This document shows positions 19,383-21,988 of a stretch of 21,988 bases of DNA, in pieces (the first letter of the stretch is position 1; each line of letters begins with the position of its first letter). The translations under genes were made by a program, and so were the position numbers. The DNA comes from a virus. The stretch is from positions 1 to 21,988 of IMG/VR virus record IMGVR_UViG_3300024259_000165; one strand, written 5' to 3'. Under the pieces are notes generated by a model that saw nothing but the letters and a program-made list of their open reading frames with translations, made no database searches and was not told where the DNA came from.

Positions 19383-21988
19383 ATGAGTATCAAGCTTCCC
19401 AACATCAAAGAGTCTGGATTTGCGAAGGGCGGCAACGCTCTTCTTCGTCGTTTGATCGGGTTCGACTTCTCGGATCTGCCGTCTACCGTCTCCTCGGACT
19501 TCGTGGAGATCAAGGGTCGCCACGACCACACTATCAAGGACACTGCTGGCGGGTGGGTGATCAGTGCGGGCGGGATGGACACGAACATCATCACCGCCAC
19601 CACCGACATCTCCGACCTGGACGCTGGTGATCTCCAGATCATCACCCATACCGCTGCTATCGACATCGACCTGGACTCAGCAGTGGTCGGTATTTGGCGG
19701 TTCATGTTTGCGGCATCTACCGCTACACACGCAGTCACCGTGGACGTGGGGGCACTCGACTATGCGACGGCGGGCGTAGACCGGGTCTTCGGCGGTTCGG
19801 CCTCGCAGGAGTACCTGGGTGCGTACTTCGTGATCGCAGGCGACGGTACCGGATACGTCATCTCGCAGCCTCGGTTCGTGGCTGACGGTGACATCCTGAA
19901 CTTCCAGAGTAACGACTTCATCGACAACGCCACAGCCGACACGATCAAGACCCGGTGCGACTCCGGTGTCCTGGTCCGCAACAACGCTGACAGTGCGGAC
20001 GCAGACCTGACCGCTGGCACCATCGCAGCCACCAACGGTTGCGACGTGACTACTGCGGCTCTTACGTCCGCTGCTGGCCTGACCGTGTCGGGCGGGGCGG
20101 TGGACATCGATCCGACTGCTAACAGTGATTTCGACGTACTCTGTACCGGCACTGGCGCTATTAGTCTGGCCGCTGCTGATGCCTCGAACTTCACCACTAC
20201 CGGTGCCAACGTCACGGTCCGAACAGCCACTACCGGCAACGTGATCCTGAACGCAGCCGACAACATCGACATCGACGGGACCTCGGTCGCCATCGACGGA
20301 ACAGCGGCCTCGCACTTCACTGTAGCTGGAGCCGCTCTCGGGCTCGGTACCACTACGTCGGGCGACGTGACGATCTCTACCACGGTCGCAGGCGATATCG
20401 TCCTGAACTCTGTAGCGGATATCGACGTGGATTCTGCTACACTCACCGCCGACTTCTCGGGAGTTTTCAGTATCGACGGAGTCGGTGCTTCCAACGTCAC
20501 AACCGATACCGGCAACCTGACACTGAATACGTCCACTTCCGGCGACGTGAATATCTCGTCCATCGACAACATCTTGCTCGACGCACGGAGCGCCACCGGG
20601 ACTCTGAACTGTCAGCTCGGTACCGACACCAACGCTACTTCCTTCGGTGTTCTGAACGACACTGGTGCGAACATCGTGACGGTTGACGGATCGGGACAGG
20701 CAGACTTCGCCGGGAACCTTGACGCGAATCTCGGTCTCGACGTGATCGGTGCGGACTTCTCGTTCACCGGTACTGCCGGTTCATGGACGATGGTACTCGC
20801 TGACTCCGCCTTGACGCAGACGGGCACGGGGCAGGTAACCTTCACCGGCAACGTGAACGCCGACAACGGCCTCGACGTGACGACCGCTGCCCTCACTACG
20901 GCTGCTGGTCTGACCGTATCCGGTGGAGCAGTAGACATCGACCCGACTGCTGGCAGTGACTTTACTGTAGACTGCACCACCACTGGCACTATCAGTCTTC
21001 AGGCCGCTGCTGCCTCTGACTTCACCACATCTGCTGGCGCTCTGTCCCTTTCGGGCGGTGGCGGTATCACCAGTACGTCTACAGGTGGAACCTATCAGAT
21101 CGTCGCTACCGGGCAGGACATCGACATCGATAGCACCAGCCTCACTGCGGACTTCACCGGTGTCTTCTCCATTGACGGCGTGGGCGCGTCCAACGTCACT
21201 ACCAGCACTGGCAATCTGACGCTACAGACGTCCGCTTCCGGCGACGTGAAGATAGATTCAGCGGCGGGCGTCTCCATAGATGCTCAGGGCGCTACGTCGT
21301 CTATCACCAACAGCCTCGGCACTGATACCAATGCCACTTCGTTCATAGTCGAGAACAACACTGGTACCGACATCCTTACCGTCGACGGTGCGGGCGCTAT
21401 GACCTTTGCGGGAACTGCTGCCTCGTCCATCGCGGTTACTGGAGCGGCTCTGGCTATCCAGGGCGTCGGCGCTGGCGGCAACGTGGAGGTATCCTCTGCC
21501 GCTGGCACAGTGACTGTTGCCACGACAGCGGGCCAGCTCAACCTCAACTCCGGCGCGGCGATAGCGGCCACCGCTGCTGCTGCTTCATCTATCCAGGTGG
21601 TGGACGCCTCACTGACCCTGTCCACCGTGGGCGCTACTGGTGCAGCAGTGAACATCACTGCCACCAAGAACACCATCACCATGGAGGCGGGCGACAACCT
21701 CGCCAATATGTTCACCCTGGAAGACGCAGACGGAAACGACTATGTCCATGTCGTGTCTACCACTGCATCTGAGGCGATCAACCTCGGAAACGCTGCGGAC
21801 AACCCGACGATCACCACACTCGGTACTGGTCAGATCACTCTGGCCGGTAACGTGGACTGCTCTACGGGCCTGGACGTGGCGGGTGGCAATATCACCCTGG
21901 ACACCAACGACATCATCGTGAACACGAACAAGTTCACGGTGGACGGTGCGACGGGTGACACGCTGATCGCTGGCGACCTGTCGCTGAC
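19383..21988 (+). CDS. Giant repetitive acidic beta-rich virion protein (fibre or decoration), 3' end missing
   Basis: The frame is open from ATG at 19383 (AAGGAG, 9 nt spacing) to the right edge, at least 868 residues. Residues 1-220 form a unique N-terminal domain (SIKLPNIKESGFAKGGNALL, with FDFSDLPS). After that the sequence is rich in Thr, Asp, Ala, Gly, Ser and Val and contains in-frame repeats: DVTTAALTSAAGLTVSGGAV at residues 221 and 498, LTADFSGVFSIDGVGASNVT at 354 and 587, and GTDTNATSF at 413 and 646. Short strands with Gly, Asn and Asp turns suggest a beta-helix or stacked-strand fibre. Phrases such as ENNTGTDILTVDGAGAMTFAG are common in fibre proteins of environmental phages. Its place right after the capsid gene also suits a head fibre or decoration protein. 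Confidence 0.7.
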   Translation, partial: MSIKLPNIKESGFAKGGNALLRRLIGFDFSDLPSTVSSDFVEIKGRHDHTIKDTAGGWVISAGGMDTNIITATTDISDLDAGDLQIITHTAAIDIDLDSAVVGIWRFMFAASTATHAVTVDVGALDYATAGVDRVFGGSASQEYLGAYFVIAGDGTGYVISQPRFVADGDILNFQSNDFIDNATADTIKTRCDSGVLVRNNADSADADLTAGTIAATNGCDVTTAALTSAAGLTVSGGAVDIDPTANSDFDVLCTGTGAISLAAADASNFTTTGANVTVRTATTGNVILNAADNIDIDGTSVAIDGTAASHFTVAGAALGLGTTTSGDVTISTTVAGDIVLNSVADIDVDSATLTADFSGVFSIDGVGASNVTTDTGNLTLNTSTSGDVNISSIDNILLDARSATGTLNCQLGTDTNATSFGVLNDTGANIVTVDGSGQADFAGNLDANLGLDVIGADFSFTGTAGSWTMVLADSALTQTGTGQVTFTGNVNADNGLDVTTAALTTAAGLTVSGGAVDIDPTAGSDFTVDCTTTGTISLQAAAASDFTTSAGALSLSGGGGITSTSTGGTYQIVATGQDIDIDSTSLTADFTGVFSIDGVGASNVTTSTGNLTLQTSASGDVKIDSAAGVSIDAQGATSSITNSLGTDTNATSFIVENNTGTDILTVDGAGAMTFAGTAASSIAVTGAALAIQGVGAGGNVEVSSAAGTVTVATTAGQLNLNSGAAIAATAAAASSIQVVDASLTLSTVGATGAAVNITATKNTITMEAGDNLANMFTLEDADGNDYVHVVSTTASEAINLGNAADNPTITTLGTGQITLAGNVDCSTGLDVAGGNITLDTNDIIVNTNKFTVDGATGDTLIAGDLSL
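20043..20120 (+). repeat. Repeat A, first copy (26 codons compared)
   Basis: Encodes residues 221-246 of the repeat protein. Its partner at 20874 has 25 of 26 identical residues, although 14 codons differ by synonymous changes. Confidence 0.8.
20442..20555 (+). repeat. Repeat B, first copy (38 codons compared)
   Basis: Starts with LTADFSGVFSIDGVG. Identical to the second copy at 33 of 38 residues. It is followed in both copies by the GTDTNATSF segment. Confidence 0.75.
20874..20951 (+). repeat. Repeat A, second copy
   Basis: Encodes residues 498-523; in frame 831 bp (277 codons) after the first copy, with one Ser-to-Thr change in the 26 residues compared. Confidence 0.8.
21141..21254 (+). 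repeat. Repeat B, second copy
   Basis: In frame 699 bp (233 codons) after the first copy. The spacing differs from repeat A's 277 codons, so the modules are not a simple tandem duplication of one block. Confidence 0.75.

Noticed and set aside
18495-19649. A 384-codon open frame on the minus strand opposite the capsid gene
   Set aside because: It lies fully antisense to the major capsid gene and the start of the repeat-protein gene, is Val/Asp/His-rich in the manner of GC-driven shadow frames, and shows no ribosome binding site or domain.
19760-20596. Long minus-strand open frames opposite the repeat protein (also 20612-20989 and 21284-21715)
   Set aside because: The repetitive Ala/Val/Ser/Thr/Pro composition mirrors the antisense of Thr/Asp/Gly-rich coding repeats; no start signals and no domains.

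Overview
The window is a piece of a GC-rich, tailed double-stranded DNA bacteriophage genome (or prophage). Two divergent gene blocks face away from a control region at about 11.35-11.6 kb. Everything to the left is read leftward on the minus strand and everything to the right is read rightward on the plus strand. Genes are tightly packed. Most start and stop codons overlap (ATGA, TAATG, or 8-nt overlaps), and most starts have a strong Shine-Dalgarno sequence (AAGGAGG or GGAGG type). With the TTGACA-type promoters this points to a bacterial host. I see no integrase, repressor, tRNA, polymerase or helicase, so the lifestyle and exact host are not settled by this window.

Leftward arm, from the control region outward. 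A recombination module comes first (11352-9684): a Cas4/RecB-like PD-(D/E)XK nuclease and a putative single-strand annealing protein. Two small genes follow, then a CHAP-type cysteine hydrolase, a RuvC-like Holliday junction resolvase and a lysozyme-like transglycosylase (9382-7107), so two wall-degrading enzymes sit among the DNA genes. A second promoter (about 6.6 kb) precedes a replication module: a replisome-organiser-type initiator whose gene contains repeats that could serve as an origin, and a likely helicase-loader-type partner. Next is a cassette of very small, often Cys-rich proteins (5117-3687) with a recurring start/stop junction sequence and a 41-residue membrane protein. An XF1762-family protein, an ASCH-domain protein, several small unknowns and an exported virion-like protein (2129-1290) follow. 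A third leftward promoter at about 1.26 kb drives the last genes, ending in a twin zinc-ribbon protein resembling Lar-type restriction-alleviation proteins and the first codons of one more gene.

Rightward arm. A candidate promoter and a leader with a strong hairpin precede a small membrane/coiled-coil protein, the terminase large subunit, three small structural-region proteins, the portal protein, a scaffold-like protein and an HK97-fold-type major capsid protein. After a GC-rich junction that can fold in two mutually exclusive ways comes a very long, internally repetitive, acidic beta-rich protein (at least 868 residues) that runs off the right edge. It is probably a fibre or decoration protein.

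Together, the left arm supplies replication, recombination, lysis and probably host-takeover functions, and the right arm supplies DNA packaging and head assembly. The most interesting signals are a pseudo-palindromic element placed identically on the -10 box of two leftward promoters 10 kb apart, the reused gene-junction sequences, iteron-like repeats inside the initiator gene, a signal-peptide-bearing version of a virion protein family, and the repeat protein whose copies keep protein identity but differ at most codons.
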